A stretch of 64,000 bases of DNA from Thioalkalivibrio sp. ALJT (GCF_000381825.1 NZ_KB907125.1:62001-126000); one strand, 5' to 3'. Positions 21,526-32,845 are shown, counted from the stretch's first letter. Numbers and translations: made by a program. Notes: generated by a model not told the origin, from the sequence alone.

Positions 21526-22005
21526 TCAGTTCACGTAGCGGACCTCCAGGATCTCGTATTCCGTCTCCCCGCCCGGGGCCTGCACGGTGACCACATCGCC
21601 CTCTTCCTTGCCAATCAGCGCGCGCGCGATCGGCGAGGAGACCGAGATCATGTTGTTCTTGATGTCGGCCTCGTCCTCGCCCACGATCTTGTAGGTCACC
21701 TGACGCCCGTCTTCCGTCGCCTCCAGCACCACGGTCACGCCAAAAACGACCTTGCCGGTCTGCGGCAGGGCCGTAACGTCAATGATCTGGGCATTGGAAA
21801 GCTTGCCCTCCAGTTCGCGGATACGGCCCTCGATGAAGCTCTGCTGCTCGCGAGCCGCATGGTATTCGGCGTTCTCCTTGAGGTCGCCATGCTCGCGCGC
21901 CTCGGAGATCGCGTTGACCACCCGCGGGCGGTCCTCGCCCTTCAGCTTCTTCAGCTCTTCCTTCATCTTTTCCGCGCCGGTCACGGTCAAGGGCGTCTTG
22001 TTCAT
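21526..22005 (-). CDS. greA: Transcription elongation factor GreA
   Basis: GreA rescues backtracked RNA polymerase by stimulating transcript cleavage. The 159-residue product has the N-terminal coiled coil whose tip carries the acidic pair in [17 protein letters not shown] (acidic tip [10 protein letters not shown]), and a C-terminal FKBP-like domain ending [11 protein letters not shown]. It overlaps carB by four bases, so the carAB-greA genes are probably translated from one message. Confidence 0.97.
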   Translation of the reverse strand: MNKTPLTVTGAEKMKEELKKLKGEDRPRVVNAISEAREHGDLKENAEYHAAREQQSFIEGRIRELEGKLSNAQIIDVTALPQTGKVVFGVTVVLEATEDGRQVTYKIVGEDEADIKNNMISVSSPIARALIGKEEGDVVTVQAPGGETEYEILEVRYVN

Positions 22006-25000
22006 GCGCTTTTCCCTTCAAGGTTTTCCTGGTGGAGGTCCTGCAGCCGGAAGACGTCATTCGCCCCCAGGTGATCCAGAGCCTGCACCGTGGCCCTGGC
22101 CCCGGCGATGGTGGTGGTGTACCCCACCTTGTGCATAAGCGCCTCGCGGCGAATGGTGTAGGAGTCGGAGGTCGACTGCTTGCCCTCCACGGTATTAATG
22201 ATAAAGCTGATCTCGTCGTTCTTGATCATATCCACGATATGCGGACGGCCCTCGGTGACCTTGTTCACGCGGGTCACCGCGATCCCGGCCTCCTCCAGCA
22301 CGTTCGCCGTGCCCCGGGTGGCCAGCACCTCGAAGCCCAGTTCGACCAGGCGCCGCGCGACCTCGCCCACCAGCGGCTTGTCGATCTCGCGCACGGACAC
22401 GAAGGCCTTGCCGGTGGACGGCAGCAGCACACCGGCACCCAGCTGACTCTTGGCGAAGGCCTCGGCGAAGCTGCGGCCGACCCCCATCACCTCGCCGGTG
22501 GACTTCATTTCCGGCCCCAGGATCGGGTCCACGCCCTGGAACTTGGCGAACGGGAACACCGACTCCTTCACCGAATAGTAGTCGGGGTAGACGGCATCGC
22601 CCACGCCCTGTTCGGGCAGACGCTGCCCGGCCATGCAGCGCGCGGCGATTTTCGCCAGCGGCCGTCCGACGGCCTTGGACACGTACGGCACGGTGCGCGA
22701 GGCGCGCGGATTCACCTCCAGCACATAGATATCGTCGCCCTTGATCGCGAACTGGGTGTTCATCAGGCCGACGACCTTGAGCCCCAGCGCCATCTTGCGC
22801 ACCTGTTCGACCATCGCGTCCTGCAGCGCCATCGACAGCGAGAACGGCGGCAGCGAACAGGCCGAGTCGCCGGAGTGCACGCCGGCCTGCTCGATGTGTT
22901 CCATGATCCCGCCGATGATCACGTTCTCGCCGTCCGAGATCGCGTCGACATCGACCTCGATCGCGTCATCCAGGAAGCGGTCCAGCAGCACCGGCGCATC
23001 GTTGGAGACGGACACCGCGTTCTGCATGTAGCTGCGCAGGTCCTCGCGGTCGCGCACGATCTCCATCGCGCGGCCACCCAGCACGTAGGACGGGCGCACG
23101 ACCAGCGGGTAGCCGATCTCGTCGGCCAGCTTCTCGGCCTCCTCCTCGCTGCGCGCGGTGCGGTTCGGCGGCTGCTTGAGCCCCAGCTTGTTCAGCAGGG
23201 CCTGAAAGCGCTCGCGGTCCTCGGCCAGGTCGATCGAGTCCGGGCTGGTGCCGATAATCGGCACGCCGGCCGCCTCGAGATCCCGCGCGAGCTTCAGCGG
23301 GGTCTGGCCGCCGTACTGCACAATCACGCCGGTCGGCTGCTCGGTCGCCACGACCTCCAGCACATCTTCCAGGGTCAGCGGCTCGAAATACAGGCGATCC
23401 GAGGTGTCGTAATCGGTGGAGACGGTCTCCGGGTTGCAGTTCACCATGATGGTCTCGTACTGGTCCTCGCGCATCGCGAGGGCGGCATGCACGCAGCAGT
23501 AGTCGAACTCGATACCCTGGCCAATGCGGTTCGGCCCGCCGCCCAGGACCATGATCTTCTGCTTGTCGGTCGGTTCCGCCTCGTCCTCCTCCTCATAGGA
23601 GGAGTACATGTAGGCGGTCGTGGTCGCGAACTCGGCCGCGCAGGTATCCACCCGCTTGTACACCGGGCGCACGCCCAGGCCGTGACGGTGCTTGCGCACG
23701 GCCTTTTCCGTCTCTTTCAGCAACTTCGCAAGGCGCCGGTCGGAGAAGCCGCGCTGCTTCAGGCGATACAGCTCCTCGGCGGTGATATCGCCCAGGATGC
23801 GGTCCTTCAGACCATTCTCGACGTCGACCAGCTCCTGGATCTGCGCCAGGAACCAGGGGTCGATCGCGGTCAGCTCGAAGATGTCCTGGATCGAGAAACC
23901 GGCACGGAAGGCATCGGCCACGTACAGCACCTGATCAGGGCTGGGGTTGGCGAGCTTCGTGCGCAGCTGATCGACCACGTCATCGGCCGTCAGATCGAGC
24001 CGCTCGTCGAGGCCGTCCATGTCGGTCTCCATCGAGCGCAGCGCCTTCTGGAACGACTCCTGGAAGGTACGACCAATGGCCATCGCCTCGCCCACCGCCT
24101 TCATCTGCGTGGTCAGCCGCGCCTCGGCCTGCGGGAACTTCTCGAAGGTGAAGCGCGGAATCTTGGTGACCACGTAGTCGATGGACGGCTCGAACGACGC
24201 CGGGGTCCGCCCGCCGGTGATCTCGTTCTTCAGCTCGTCGAGGGTGTAGCCCACCGCCAGCTTGGCCGCGACCTTGGCGATCGGGAAACCGGTCGCCTTG
24301 GAGGCCAGCGCGGAGGAGCGCGACACCCGCGGGTTCATCTCGATCACGATCATGCGCCCGTTCTCCGGGTTGATCGCGAACTGTACGTTGGAGCCGCCGG
24401 TCTCCACACCGATCTTGCGCAGCACCGCCAGCGAGGCGTCGCGCATGATCTGGTATTCCTTGTCGGTCAGGGTCTGCGCCGGGGCCACGGTGATCGAGTC
24501 CCCGGTGTGGATACCCATCGGGTCCAGGTTCTCGATGGAGCAGATGATGATGCAGTTGTCCGCCTTGTCGCGGACCACCTCCATTTCGAATTCCTTCCAG
24601 CCCAGCGCGGATTCCTCCAGCAGCACCTGGTTCACCGGCGAGAGATCGAGGCCGTTCTTGACGATGTACTCGAACTCCTCACGGTTGTAGGCGATGCCGC
24701 CACCCGAACCGCCCAGGGTGAACGACGGCCGGATGATCACCGGAAAGCCGATCTTCGGCTGGATCTCCTGCGCCTCCTCCCAGGAGTGCGCGAGCATCGC
24801 GGTCGGGGTATCCAGGCCGATATCGGCCATCGCCGCCTTGAAGTGGTCGCGGTCCTCGGCCATGTCGATCGCCGCCTCGTTGGCGCCGATCATCTCTACG
24901 CCATATTTCTCGAGCACGCCTTCCCGCGACAGGTCCAGCGCGCAGTTCAGTGCGGTCTGACCACCCATGGTCGGCAGCACCGCATCCGGGCGTTCCTTCT

Positions 25001-25235
25001 CGATGATCTTGGCGACCGTCTCCCACTCCACCGGCTCGATGTAGGTGGCATCCGCGGTCTCCGGATCGGTCATGATCGTCGCCGGGTTGGAGTTCACCAG
25101 GATCACCCGGAAACCCTCCTCGCGCAGGGCCTTGCAGGCCTGGGCGCCGGAGTAGTCGAACTCGCAGGCCTGACCGATCACGATCGGGCCGGCCCCGAGG
25201 ATCAGGATGCTCTGGATGTCGGTACGCTTGGGCAT
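22002..25235 (-). CDS. carB: Carbamoyl-phosphate synthase large subunit
   Basis: CarB makes carbamoyl phosphate from bicarbonate, ATP and ammonia delivered by CarA, for arginine and pyrimidine synthesis. The 1077-residue product has the duplicated ATP-grasp halves: [20 protein letters not shown] opens the first and [19 protein letters not shown] opens the second near residue 565. A C-terminal MGS-like allosteric domain follows ([18 protein letters not shown] onward). It is separated from carA by 69 bases that contain a perfect palindrome. Confidence 0.98.
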   Translation of the reverse strand: MPKRTDIQSILILGAGPIVIGQACEFDYSGAQACKALREEGFRVILVNSNPATIMTDPETADATYIEPVEWETVAKIIEKERPDAVLPTMGGQTALNCALDLSREGVLEKYGVEMIGANEAAIDMAEDRDHFKAAMADIGLDTPTAMLAHSWEEAQEIQPKIGFPVIIRPSFTLGGSGGGIAYNREEFEYIVKNGLDLSPVNQVLLEESALGWKEFEMEVVRDKADNCIIICSIENLDPMGIHTGDSITVAPAQTLTDKEYQIMRDASLAVLRKIGVETGGSNVQFAINPENGRMIVIEMNPRVSRSSALASKATGFPIAKVAAKLAVGYTLDELKNEITGGRTPASFEPSIDYVVTKIPRFTFEKFPQAEARLTTQMKAVGEAMAIGRTFQESFQKALRSMETDMDGLDERLDLTADDVVDQLRTKLANPSPDQVLYVADAFRAGFSIQDIFELTAIDPWFLAQIQELVDVENGLKDRILGDITAEELYRLKQRGFSDRRLAKLLKETEKAVRKHRHGLGVRPVYKRVDTCAAEFATTTAYMYSSYEEEDEAEPTDKQKIMVLGGGPNRIGQGIEFDYCCVHAALAMREDQYETIMVNCNPETVSTDYDTSDRLYFEPLTLEDVLEVVATEQPTGVIVQYGGQTPLKLARDLEAAGVPIIGTSPDSIDLAEDRERFQALLNKLGLKQPPNRTARSEEEAEKLADEIGYPLVVRPSYVLGGRAMEIVRDREDLRSYMQNAVSVSNDAPVLLDRFLDDAIEVDVDAISDGENVIIGGIMEHIEQAGVHSGDSACSLPPFSLSMALQDAMVEQVRKMALGLKVVGLMNTQFAIKGDDIYVLEVNPRASRTVPYVSKAVGRPLAKIAARCMAGQRLPEQGVGDAVYPDYYSVKESVFPFAKFQGVDPILGPEMKSTGEVMGVGRSFAEAFAKSQLGAGVLLPSTGKAFVSVREIDKPLVGEVARRLVELGFEVLATRGTANVLEEAGIAVTRVNKVTEGRPHIVDMIKNDEISFIINTVEGKQSTSDSYTIRREALMHKVGYTTTIAGARATVQALDHLGANDVFRLQDLHQENLEGKSA

Positions 25236-25285
25236 GTGACGGCTCTCGCAGGCTGTCGAAATCGGAAATCGGGAAAGACGGTCTC

Positions 25286-25307
25286 TAGGGAAACAAATGT
25301 TTCCCTA
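25286..25307. repeat. Perfect 10 bp palindrome between carA and carB, overlapping the carA stop
   Basis: Arms TAGGGAAACA and TGTTTCCCTA flank a two-base centre. The carA stop codon TAG (25305-25307) is part of the arm. In the carAB message this can form a compact hairpin exactly at the end of carA and 50 bases before carB. No T-tract follows, so it is not a terminator. A processing, coupling or protein-binding role, or a relic of an element with GGGAAACA ends, is possible. Confidence 0.6.
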
Positions 25308-26438
25308 ACTACGCGCGGCGCGCATCATCTCGACGAAGTCATCGAACGCCGGGGACACGTCATGCGGGCCCGGGCTGGCCTCGGGGTGCCCCTGCAGGCT
25401 GAAGGCCGGGCAGTCGGTGCGGGCGATGCCCTGCAGCGTGCCGTCGAACAGCGACCGGTAGGTCGGCGTCAGCGTATCGGGCAGGTTGTCCTCGTCGATC
25501 GCAAAGCCGTGGTTCTGCGACGAGATCATCACCCGCCCGCTTTCCTCGTGGCGGATCGGGTGGTTCGCCCCGTGGTGGCCGAACTTCATCTTCACGCTCT
25601 TGCCACCGCTGGCGATCCCCAGCAGCTGATGCCCGAGGCAGATGCCGAACAGCGGCAGCTTGCGCTCGCAGATGTCGCGGATCGCCTCTATCGCGTAGGT
25701 GCAGGGCTCGGGGTCGCCCGGGCCGTTGGACAGGAACACGCCGTCCGGCTTCAGCTCCATCACCTCGTCCACCGGCGTTTCGGCCGGCACCACGGTCACG
25801 CGACAGCCCCGATCCGCCAGCTTGCGCAGGATGTTCTGCTTCATGCCGAAGTCGTAGGCGACCACATGAAATTCGGCCTGCTCCGGTGTCACCCGCGCCG
25901 GCTCTTCGCCCAACTGCCAGGTGCCCTCCAGCCACTCGTAGCGGTTGCGCGTGGTGACCTCGCGCGCCAGGTCCATGCCCTTGATGCCGGGGAACTCGCG
26001 CGCGGCCGCCAGGGCGGCGGCCTCGTCCACCTCGCCGGCCTGGATGCAGCCGTTCAGCGCACCCTTCTCGCGCAGGATGCGGGTCAGCTTGCGGGTATCG
26101 ATCCCGCTGATCGCCACGATGCCGTGACGCAGCAGGTAATCCGGCAGCGACTCGCGCGAACGCCAGTTCGACACCAGCGGCGGCAGGTCGCGAATGATCA
26201 GCCCGGCGGCATGGGCGCGCGCGGACTCGTCATCCTCCGGGTTGGTCCCGGTGTTGCCGATATGCGGATAGGTCAGCGTGACCATCTGCCGGTGATAGGA
26301 GGGATCGGTCAGGATCTCCTGATAACCAGTCATCGCGGTGTTGAACACCACCTCGCCGACCGTCTGGCCCTGGGCGCCAATCGCCTGACCATGAAATACA
26401 GTGCCATCTTCCAGGACGAGCAGAGCAGGCGCAGACAC
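25305..26438 (-). CDS. carA: Carbamoyl-phosphate synthase small subunit
   Basis: CarA is the glutamine amidotransferase subunit that supplies ammonia to CarB. The preferred start is GTG at 26438, giving [11 protein letters not shown]... after the initiator, because GGAGG lies five bases upstream and homology-like sequence begins there; the product then has 377 residues. An ATG 31 codons upstream would add arginine-rich sequence without family character. The class I glutaminase nucleophile is in [12 protein letters not shown] and the His/Glu pair in GHPEASPG near the C-terminus. Confidence 0.96.
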   Translation of the reverse strand: MSAPALLVLEDGTVFHGQAIGAQGQTVGEVVFNTAMTGYQEILTDPSYHRQMVTLTYPHIGNTGTNPEDDESARAHAAGLIIRDLPPLVSNWRSRESLPDYLLRHGIVAISGIDTRKLTRILREKGALNGCIQAGEVDEAAALAAAREFPGIKGMDLAREVTTRNRYEWLEGTWQLGEEPARVTPEQAEFHVVAYDFGMKQNILRKLADRGCRVTVVPAETPVDEVMELKPDGVFLSNGPGDPEPCTYAIEAIRDICERKLPLFGICLGHQLLGIASGGKSVKMKFGHHGANHPIRHEESGRVMISSQNHGFAIDEDNLPDTLTPTYRSLFDGTLQGIARTDCPAFSLQGHPEASPGPHDVSPAFDDFVEMMRAARS

Positions 26439-26840
26439 GGGGACCTCCGGGTGGTCTGGACACCGCCGCCCGGCCCTGTGCCGGCGGCGATAACGCGGTT
26501 CGTTCGGGACCATGGACCCGGCCTCGTCCACACCGTTTCGGCGGGGAACAATCCCCGTTTCGGCAACGGTTCGATGCAGGCGAGAGCGGGTACGGATATG
26601 GCCTCAAGTGTACGCGAGCGCCGCGCGCGACGTCCAACGAACGCTCCTTTTCCGACGTCACCCGCCTCTTCATTCATGGCTGGCGAGAGCTTGCTATCCG
26701 GCGTTTTTAGCTGGCCCTGGTACAGCCTCCGGTGTCTACGTGCGCTTGGCCCGCCGCCTGCCTGCTGGTGGCCAGACGAAGCCCCCAAAACTCGACGACA
26801 AAGAATACTGCGCCCGTAAAACGCCGGTCGGCGCCGCCGG
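26439..26840. other. Intergenic region between dapB and carA
   Basis: These 402 bases hold no convincing gene. On the minus strand a weak promoter candidate for carA is TTGGAC (26632-26637) and TACACT (26607-26612) with a 19-base spacer, which would leave a leader of about 160 bases. Close to the dapB stop, CGCC-GACC-GGCG followed by four Ts (26818-26833) could be a weak terminator. No PyrR- or arginine-box-like site was recognised with confidence. Confidence 0.4.
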
Positions 26841-27680
<840 letters not shown>

Positions 27681-27707
27681 CTACGAAGCTTTGCCGCAAC
27701 GTGCCAG

Positions 27708-28871
27708 TTACAGGGTTCGCACCGGGGTGCGGAAACGCCATTCGCCGTACACCGAGGCGACCACCCCGGCTGCGGCAAGGAACGCCGCGAACACGTACAC
27801 CGAGGCGGGGCTGATGCCGTCCCACAGATAGCCGGCCACCAGCGAGCCCATCGCCCCGCCCAGCCCGAAGGCCAGCGAGGAGTACAGCGCCTGCCCGCGC
27901 CCCTGCAGCCGGCCCGGGAAGAAATAGTGGATCAGCGAGATCGCCGCCGCGTGGTACACCCCGTAGCTGGCCGCATGCAGCACCTGGATGAACAGCAGCA
28001 TCGGCAACGAATCCGGTACCGCCGCCAGCAGCCCCCAGCGCAGCGTGGTCAGCACCAGGGCTGCCGACACCAGCAGCCAGGCCCCGAAGCGCAGGATCAG
28101 CCGCGGCATCAGCAGGAACAGCACCACCTCGGCCGCCACCCCCAGCGCCCACAGCTGCCCGGCCACGGCGCGCGAGAATCCGGCCTCTTCCAGGTACAGG
28201 GTGAAGAAGGCGTAGTACGGCCCATGGCTGGCCTGCATGAAGAAGCAGGCCACAAACAGCGCAATCACCTCGGGACGGCGCAGCACGGCCAGCAGCGGCG
28301 GGGCGTTGTTGTCTTCCTCATGGTTGCGCGCCGGTTCGCGGACGAACTGCGCGGCCGCCACCACCGCGATCAGGATCGCCAGCACGATCCACGGCAGCCA
28401 GGCCACGTCGATATGATCGAAGGCCCAGCCCAGCAGCGCCACCGCGACGATAAAACCCACCGAGCCCCACAGCCGCACCAGGGCATAGCGGTGCGCATCC
28501 TGCCCCAGCGAGCGCATGGTGGTCGCCTCGAACTGCGGCAGGATCGCATTCCAGAAGAAGCTGTAGGCGGCCATCACCACCGCCAGCCACCAGTAGCCGG
28601 TGTACAGCAGCACCCCGGCAAAGGCCACCGCCCCGCCCAGCGCGCCCCAGCGCGCGATCGGCATGTGTGCGCCAGCACGGTCGGCCAGCCAACCCCAGAC
28701 ATTGGGCGCAATGATCTTGGTCGCCAGTACGATCGCCATCAGCTCGCCGATCTGGGCGCCGCTGAACCCCTCCTCGGAGAGATACGGCCCCCAGAACGGC
28801 ATGAAGGCGCCGAGGCTGGCGAAGTAGAAGAAATAGACCCCGGACAGGCGCGCGTTCTGCGTCACGGCCAT
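27708..28871 (-). CDS. MFS transporter of the HcaT-like family
   Basis: The 387-residue product is a 12-helix major facilitator superfamily permease. The N-terminal block LSGVYFFYFASLGAFMPFWGPYLSEEG is typical of the MFS_1_like/HcaT group, in which a few members carry phenylpropionate or nucleosides and most have no known substrate. Nothing in the context fixes the substrate: the neighbours are dapB and aroC. The product has normal family length and no broken region. Confidence 0.85.
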   Translation of the reverse strand: MAVTQNARLSGVYFFYFASLGAFMPFWGPYLSEEGFSGAQIGELMAIVLATKIIAPNVWGWLADRAGAHMPIARWGALGGAVAFAGVLLYTGYWWLAVVMAAYSFFWNAILPQFEATTMRSLGQDAHRYALVRLWGSVGFIVAVALLGWAFDHIDVAWLPWIVLAILIAVVAAAQFVREPARNHEEDNNAPPLLAVLRRPEVIALFVACFFMQASHGPYYAFFTLYLEEAGFSRAVAGQLWALGVAAEVVLFLLMPRLILRFGAWLLVSAALVLTTLRWGLLAAVPDSLPMLLFIQVLHAASYGVYHAAAISLIHYFFPGRLQGRGQALYSSLAFGLGGAMGSLVAGYLWDGISPASVYVFAAFLAAAGVVASVYGEWRFRTPVRTL

Positions 28872-28915
28872 TGCAGGGCCCTACCGGTTCAGGAGACTAC
28901 GGCCGGACGGCCGCG

Positions 28916-30019
28916 TCATTCGCCGGGATGATCGCGCAGTGCGAGGCCCGTATCCGCCACGTCGGCATTCTGCCCGCGATGGCGCAGGGCATGGTCCATC
29001 AATACCAGCGCCATCATCGCCTCGGCGATCGGGGTGGCGCGGATGCCCACGCAGGGGTCGTGCCGTCCCTTGGTCACCACCTCGACCGGCTCGCCCGCGG
29101 TGTTGATGCTGCGCCCGGGCAAACGGATGCTGGAGGTCGGCTTCAGCGCGATGCTGGCGCGCACTGCCTGGCCGGTGCTGATCCCGCCCAGCACGCCGCC
29201 CGCGTGGTTGGAGAGGAAGCCCTCGGGGGTGATCTCGTCGCGGTGCTCGGTGCCGCGCTGGGTCACGGACTCGAAGCCCGCGCCGATCTCCACGCCCTTC
29301 ACCGCGTTGATACTCATCAGCGCATGCGCCAGCTCGGCATCCAGGCGGTCGAATACCGGCTCGCCCCAGCCTGCCGGCACGCCGATGGCCTCGACGGTGA
29401 CCCGCGCGCCGATGGAGTCGCCCGACTTGCGCAGGGCGTCCATGTACTCCTCCAGCTCCGGCACCTTGTCCGGGTCCGGGGAGAAGAACGGGTTGTCGTT
29501 GGCGATCTCCGGCTGCTTCGCCTCCAGCGCGATCGGGCCCAGCTGGGCCAGCCAGCCGCGGATGGTGATGCCGTAGCGCTGTTCCAGATAGCGCCGCGCG
29601 ATGCCGCCGGCCGCGACCCGCAGCGCCGTCTCGCGCGCGGAACTGCGCCCGCCGCCACGATAGTCGCGCACGCCGTATTTCTGGTGGTAGGTGTAGTCCG
29701 CATGCCCGGGACGGAAGCGATCCATGATCTCGCTGTAGTCCTTGGAACGCTGATCGACGTTCTCGATCAGCAGCCCGATCGGCGTGCCGGTGGTGCGCCC
29801 CTCGAAAACGCCCGAGAGGATGCGCACCTGGTCCGGCTCGCGCCGCTGGGTGGTGTGACGCGACTGCCCCGGTCGGCGGCGATCAAGGTCGAACTGCAGA
29901 TCCGCCTCGCACAGCTCCAGACCGGGCGGACACCCGTCCACCACCGCGCCCAGGGCCGGCCCGTGACTCTCACCAAAGGTACTGACGACGAACAGTCGCC
30001 CAAAGCTGTTTCCCGACAT
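28916..30019 (-). CDS. aroC: Chorismate synthase
   Basis: AroC makes chorismate from EPSP, the last common step of aromatic amino acid and folate precursor synthesis, using reduced FMN. The start [12 protein letters not shown] at 30019 gives 367 residues. Family signatures include [46 protein letters not shown] and the C-terminal [17 protein letters not shown]. Longer readings begin in a cysteine/arginine-rich stretch and were rejected. It is divergent from the rhodanese gene. Confidence 0.97.
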   Translation of the reverse strand: MSGNSFGRLFVVSTFGESHGPALGAVVDGCPPGLELCEADLQFDLDRRRPGQSRHTTQRREPDQVRILSGVFEGRTTGTPIGLLIENVDQRSKDYSEIMDRFRPGHADYTYHQKYGVRDYRGGGRSSARETALRVAAGGIARRYLEQRYGITIRGWLAQLGPIALEAKQPEIANDNPFFSPDPDKVPELEEYMDALRKSGDSIGARVTVEAIGVPAGWGEPVFDRLDAELAHALMSINAVKGVEIGAGFESVTQRGTEHRDEITPEGFLSNHAGGVLGGISTGQAVRASIALKPTSSIRLPGRSINTAGEPVEVVTKGRHDPCVGIRATPIAEAMMALVLMDHALRHRGQNADVADTGLALRDHPGE

Positions 30020-30256
30020 GCGCGTAGTGTAGCCGCGGGCGGCGCGGCTGTCGCCTGTTCCCGCACTGGCAGCGGGTCGGACGCCGGTGGAATGGCCGGT
30101 TCGGCAAGCCCGTCTCCTGTCTGCGATGATCGTTGAACAGAACCCGAAACCACAGCACGGAGAACACGGTGACAAAGCCCCTCAGCCGCCTCGACTTCGC
30201 AATGTAACTGCGGCACCTGCGGGCCCGGGAGGCCTCCGCCGCCATAGGGAAACACG

Positions 30257-30712
30257 ATGGATGACCCACTCGCCAACCAGACGACCGTCGCCGCTCCAGG
30301 CGTGCACCGGATCCGCCCGCAGGAAGCCCACGCGCGGCTACAGCAACGCCCGCGCGACCTGCTGATCGACATCCGTTCGACCATGGAATTTCTGTTCGTC
30401 GGGCATCCGGTCGGCGCAATCCACATCCCGTGGATCGACGAGCCGGACTGGACCGAGAACCCCCAGTTTGTCCCCCAGGTGCGCAAACTGTTGCTCGGGG
30501 GCGCCACCGACCACGGCGCGGATGCACCCGCGCTGTACCTGATCTGCCGCAGCGGCAAGCGCACCCTGGCGGCCGGCCAGGCCCTGGTCGATGCCGGACT
30601 GGAGAACGTCTTCTCGGTAGAAGAAGGCTTCGAAGGCCCGCTGGACGAGCACCATCAACGTTCCACCCGCGGCGGCTGGCGCTACCACGGCCTGCCCTGG
30701 GAGCAGTGCTGA
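30257..30712 (+). CDS. Single-domain rhodanese-like sulfurtransferase
   Basis: The 151-residue product is a single rhodanese domain, a cytoplasmic family that transfers sulfane sulfur through a persulfidated cysteine. The active-site loop is LICRSGKRT around residues 95-103, with Cys first in the six-residue loop. The N-terminal LLIDIRSTMEFLFVGHPVGAIHIPW and the C-terminal block FSVEEGFEGPLD followed by GWRYHGLPW are typical of small rhodaneses in sulfur bacteria. The physiological partner is unknown. The gene is monocistronic, with 6S RNA downstream. Confidence 0.88.
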   Translation: MDDPLANQTTVAAPGVHRIRPQEAHARLQQRPRDLLIDIRSTMEFLFVGHPVGAIHIPWIDEPDWTENPQFVPQVRKLLLGGATDHGADAPALYLICRSGKRTLAAGQALVDAGLENVFSVEEGFEGPLDEHHQRSTRGGWRYHGLPWEQC

Positions 30713-30743
30713 CCCTCCGGGCAAACCCCCACTACAAGAGGGG

Positions 30744-30775
30744 TTGCACACCCCCCCGGGGGTTTGATTCATAAT
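30744..30775 (+). promoter_or_regulatory. Predicted 6S RNA promoter
   Basis: TTGCAC at 30744-30749 and CATAAT at 30770-30775 resemble -35 and -10 elements. The spacer of 20 bases is longer than the usual 17, so only the -10 is considered reliable. It predicts a start near 30782, which coincides with the first base that can pair in the terminal 6S stem. C/G tracts upstream (30725-30765) can also fold and may help to end the rhodanese transcript. Confidence 0.5.
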
Positions 30776-30781
30776 GGACCC

Positions 30782-30975
30782 GGACGCGTCACTGCGGCGT
30801 TCGATTGTGGCCCGGTGGTACCCTTGAGCCTTAATTCTTCACCACGGGACCGAGTACTTCCGTTTCGCTGTGCATGTCCGTCTTCGAGCGGAAAGCCTAA
30901 AGATCCGGAGACTTCTCCCACCTGAACCTCAGGTTCAAGGTCAAAGGTCACGCCGGCGCCTGCGGGGCGCGTCCA
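30782..30975 (+). ncRNA. ssrS: 6S RNA
   Basis: 6S RNA binds sigma70 RNA polymerase in stationary phase by mimicking an open promoter. Blocks shared with the E. coli RNA are recognisable: CCCTTGAGCC, then CATGTCCGTC followed by GAGCGGAAAGCCTAAA, and CACCTGAACC...GGTTCAAGGTCA. The ends GGACGCGT (30783-30790 area) and GCGCGTCC (30967-30974) pair to close a long rod, giving about 194 nt against 184 in E. coli. fthC (ygfA) follows immediately, the classic ssrS-ygfA arrangement. Confidence 0.9.
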
Positions 30976-31019
30976 CTTCCTGGGGGACCCGACGTTTCCC
31001 CTGCCAATCCCGAATTCCC

Positions 31020-31661
31020 ATGCCAGCGCAAAACACACCCGATTCGCTGTCGCCCAATGAGCTGCGCGCCCTGCGCCTGCGTCTTCGCCGTGCGCGCGTC
31101 GCGTTGTCGAATGACCAGCTCGACCGGCATTCCGCCGCCATCAGCGCGCACCTGCTGCGCTGGCTCCAACGCTGGCAGCCGCATTGCATCGGCGCCTATC
31201 GCGGCCTGCGTGGCGAGGTGGACCTGACCCCGCTGACCGTGGCACTGAGCCGGCGCGGCACCCGCATCGCCCTGCCGGTGATGGACGCCAAACGCCCCGG
31301 ACGCATGCACTTCCACGCCTGGGCGCCGGACGCGCCGCTTTGCTACAACGACTTCGGCATTGCCGAGCCCTGTTCCGACGCCCCGCGCATCTGGCGGCGC
31401 GAGATGCAGGTCGTGCTGCTGCCACTGGTCGCGTTCGACCATGCCGGCAACCGCATGGGCATGGGCGCGGGCTATTACGACCGCTATTTCGCCCGCCGCC
31501 GCTTCGGCATCCAGCGACCAAAGCTGATTGGCGTCGCGCACAGCCTGCAGGCCGTCCCGCGCCTGCCGGTGCAACCGTGGGATGTGCCACTGGATGCGGT
31601 CATAACCGAACATGGCTGGCATGCGCTGCCGGCACGTACGCGGCACAATACGCACACCTGA
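31020..31661 (+). CDS. fthC: 5-formyltetrahydrofolate cyclo-ligase
   Basis: FthC (YgfA) uses ATP to turn 5-formyl-THF into 5,10-methenyl-THF, returning stored folate to one-carbon metabolism. The start MPAQNTPDSL at 31020 gives 213 residues. The ATP/phosphate loop GMGAGYYDRYF sits near residue 148 and RGLRGEVDLTPL near residue 63. An upstream frame would run into 6S RNA and was rejected. In enterics this gene is co-transcribed with 6S RNA, and the 45-base gap here fits that. Confidence 0.95.
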   Translation: MPAQNTPDSLSPNELRALRLRLRRARVALSNDQLDRHSAAISAHLLRWLQRWQPHCIGAYRGLRGEVDLTPLTVALSRRGTRIALPVMDAKRPGRMHFHAWAPDAPLCYNDFGIAEPCSDAPRIWRREMQVVLLPLVAFDHAGNRMGMGAGYYDRYFARRRFGIQRPKLIGVAHSLQAVPRLPVQPWDVPLDAVITEHGWHALPARTRHNTHT

Positions 31662-31692
31662 CCACACACCCGACCCGGTACTGGGAGCCCGC

Positions 31693-32157
31693 ATGGCCTA
31701 CTGGCTGATGAAATCCGAGCCCGACGAGTTCAGCATCGACGACCTGGAACGCGTCGGCGTGGAGCCCTGGGACGGCATCCGTAACTACCAGGTGCGCAAC
31801 ATGATGCGCGACGAGATGAAGAAGGGCGATCTCGCCTTCTTCTACCACTCCAACGCCAAGCCCCCGGGCATCGTCGGCATCCTGCGCATCGAGAAGGAGG
31901 CTTACCCGGATTCCTGCGCCTTCGACCCCGAAGACCCGCACTACGACCCCAAGAGCGACCCGGACAACCCGCGCTGGCTGCGCGTGGACGTCGCCTTCGA
32001 GGAAAAATTCGGCGACATCATCACCCTCGACTGGCTGAAGCAGCAGCCGCAACTCGAGGACTGCCCGCTGGTGCGCCGCGGCAACCGCCTGTCGGTGATG
32101 CCGATCACCCAGGACCAGTGGGACTTCATCCTGAGCCATGCCCAGCGCGGGAAGTAG
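31693..32157 (+). CDS. EVE domain-containing protein
   Basis: The 154-residue product is a stand-alone EVE domain, a PUA-related fold thought to bind modified bases in nucleic acids. The typical start MAYWLMKSEPDEFSIDDL is present, with WDGIRNYQVRNMM and GDLAFFYHSN following as in thymocyte nuclear protein 1 homologues. The start is set by this conserved N-terminus, 31 bases after fthC. The cellular role is unproven; the family often sits near housekeeping or restriction genes. Confidence 0.9.
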   Translation: MAYWLMKSEPDEFSIDDLERVGVEPWDGIRNYQVRNMMRDEMKKGDLAFFYHSNAKPPGIVGILRIEKEAYPDSCAFDPEDPHYDPKSDPDNPRWLRVDVAFEEKFGDIITLDWLKQQPQLEDCPLVRRGNRLSVMPITQDQWDFILSHAQRGK

Positions 32158-32161
32158 CCCC

Positions 32162-32839
32162 GTGGCCACGCTCTACCACTTCCCGCATGACGCGAAGGCC
32201 GACCGGCTGCGCCTGGCCTGTGGCTACAAGGGGGTCGCGCTGGAGACCCGCGCGCTGGACTGGTTCGACGACGAAACCTTCTTCGAGCTGGGCGTGGCGC
32301 GTCAGTCGCCGATCCTGCAGACCGATGACGGCACCCTGGTCACCGACACACTCGCCGCACTGCGCGACATCGACCGCCTGTTCCCGAGCGGCGAGCCGCT
32401 GTCCGACGGCGTGATCGCCGAGGACGCCTGGCAGGCCCTGGTGGACTGGCGCGCCAAGGTGGAGATCGTACTGGACCGACTCTACGCCCCGCTGGCACCG
32501 GGCTTTCACGGCATCGGCGAGAGCGCCGAGGCCCTGGCCGACTTCAAGGCCCAGGTACAGCACCGCTTCGGCATGTCGCTGGAAGAACTCGCCAACGACC
32601 GCTACGACGGCTACAACCAGCTCGCCAGGCTCAGCCACCTGCCGGAACTAGCGAAACACCTGGCCGCCAGTCGCTTCTACCTCGGCCACCCGTCCATCGC
32701 CGACTGCGTGATCGCCGCCGACCTCTACCCCCTGCAGATGCACGACGGCATCAACCTGCCCGTCGACATGCTCTACTACCTGCGCCGCGTCGAGGAGACC
32801 TTCAACACCCCCCTCGACACCCACTGGCTCGCCCGCTAA
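32162..32839 (+). CDS. Glutathione S-transferase-like protein
   Basis: The product has an N-terminal thioredoxin-like domain (TLYHFPHDAKADRLRLACGYKGV) and an all-helical C-terminal domain ending in HPSIADCVIAADLYPLQM, the usual GST layout. GTG at 32162 is preferred, giving 225 residues, because GGAAG lies seven bases upstream. An ATG at 32138 would overlap the EVE gene by 20 bases. Substrate and glutathione dependence cannot be told from sequence. It is probably the last gene of a 6S-fthC-EVE-GST group, ended by a REP pair. Confidence 0.75.
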   Translation: MATLYHFPHDAKADRLRLACGYKGVALETRALDWFDDETFFELGVARQSPILQTDDGTLVTDTLAALRDIDRLFPSGEPLSDGVIAEDAWQALVDWRAKVEIVLDRLYAPLAPGFHGIGESAEALADFKAQVQHRFGMSLEELANDRYDGYNQLARLSHLPELAKHLAASRFYLGHPSIADCVIAADLYPLQMHDGINLPVDMLYYLRRVEETFNTPLDTHWLAR

Positions 32840-32845
32840 AGCCCG

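Noticed and set aside
21511-21526. ACCCC/GGGGT hairpin between yhbY and greA as a terminator.
   Set aside because: The stem is five bases and no T-tract follows on either strand.
22032-26819. Very long open frame on the plus strand antisense to carB and carA, and similar plus-strand frames of 400-950 codons opposite the nuo, glmM/folP, ftsH and nirB genes.
   Set aside because: Their products are rich in His, Arg, Gln and Asp with no domain, as expected from the complement of GC-rich coding sequence; the minus-strand genes opposite them are certain.
30725-30765. C- and G-rich tract between the rhodanese gene and 6S RNA as a strong intrinsic terminator.
   Set aside because: Several alternative pairings exist and none is followed by a proper T-run; it is mentioned only as a possible weak signal.
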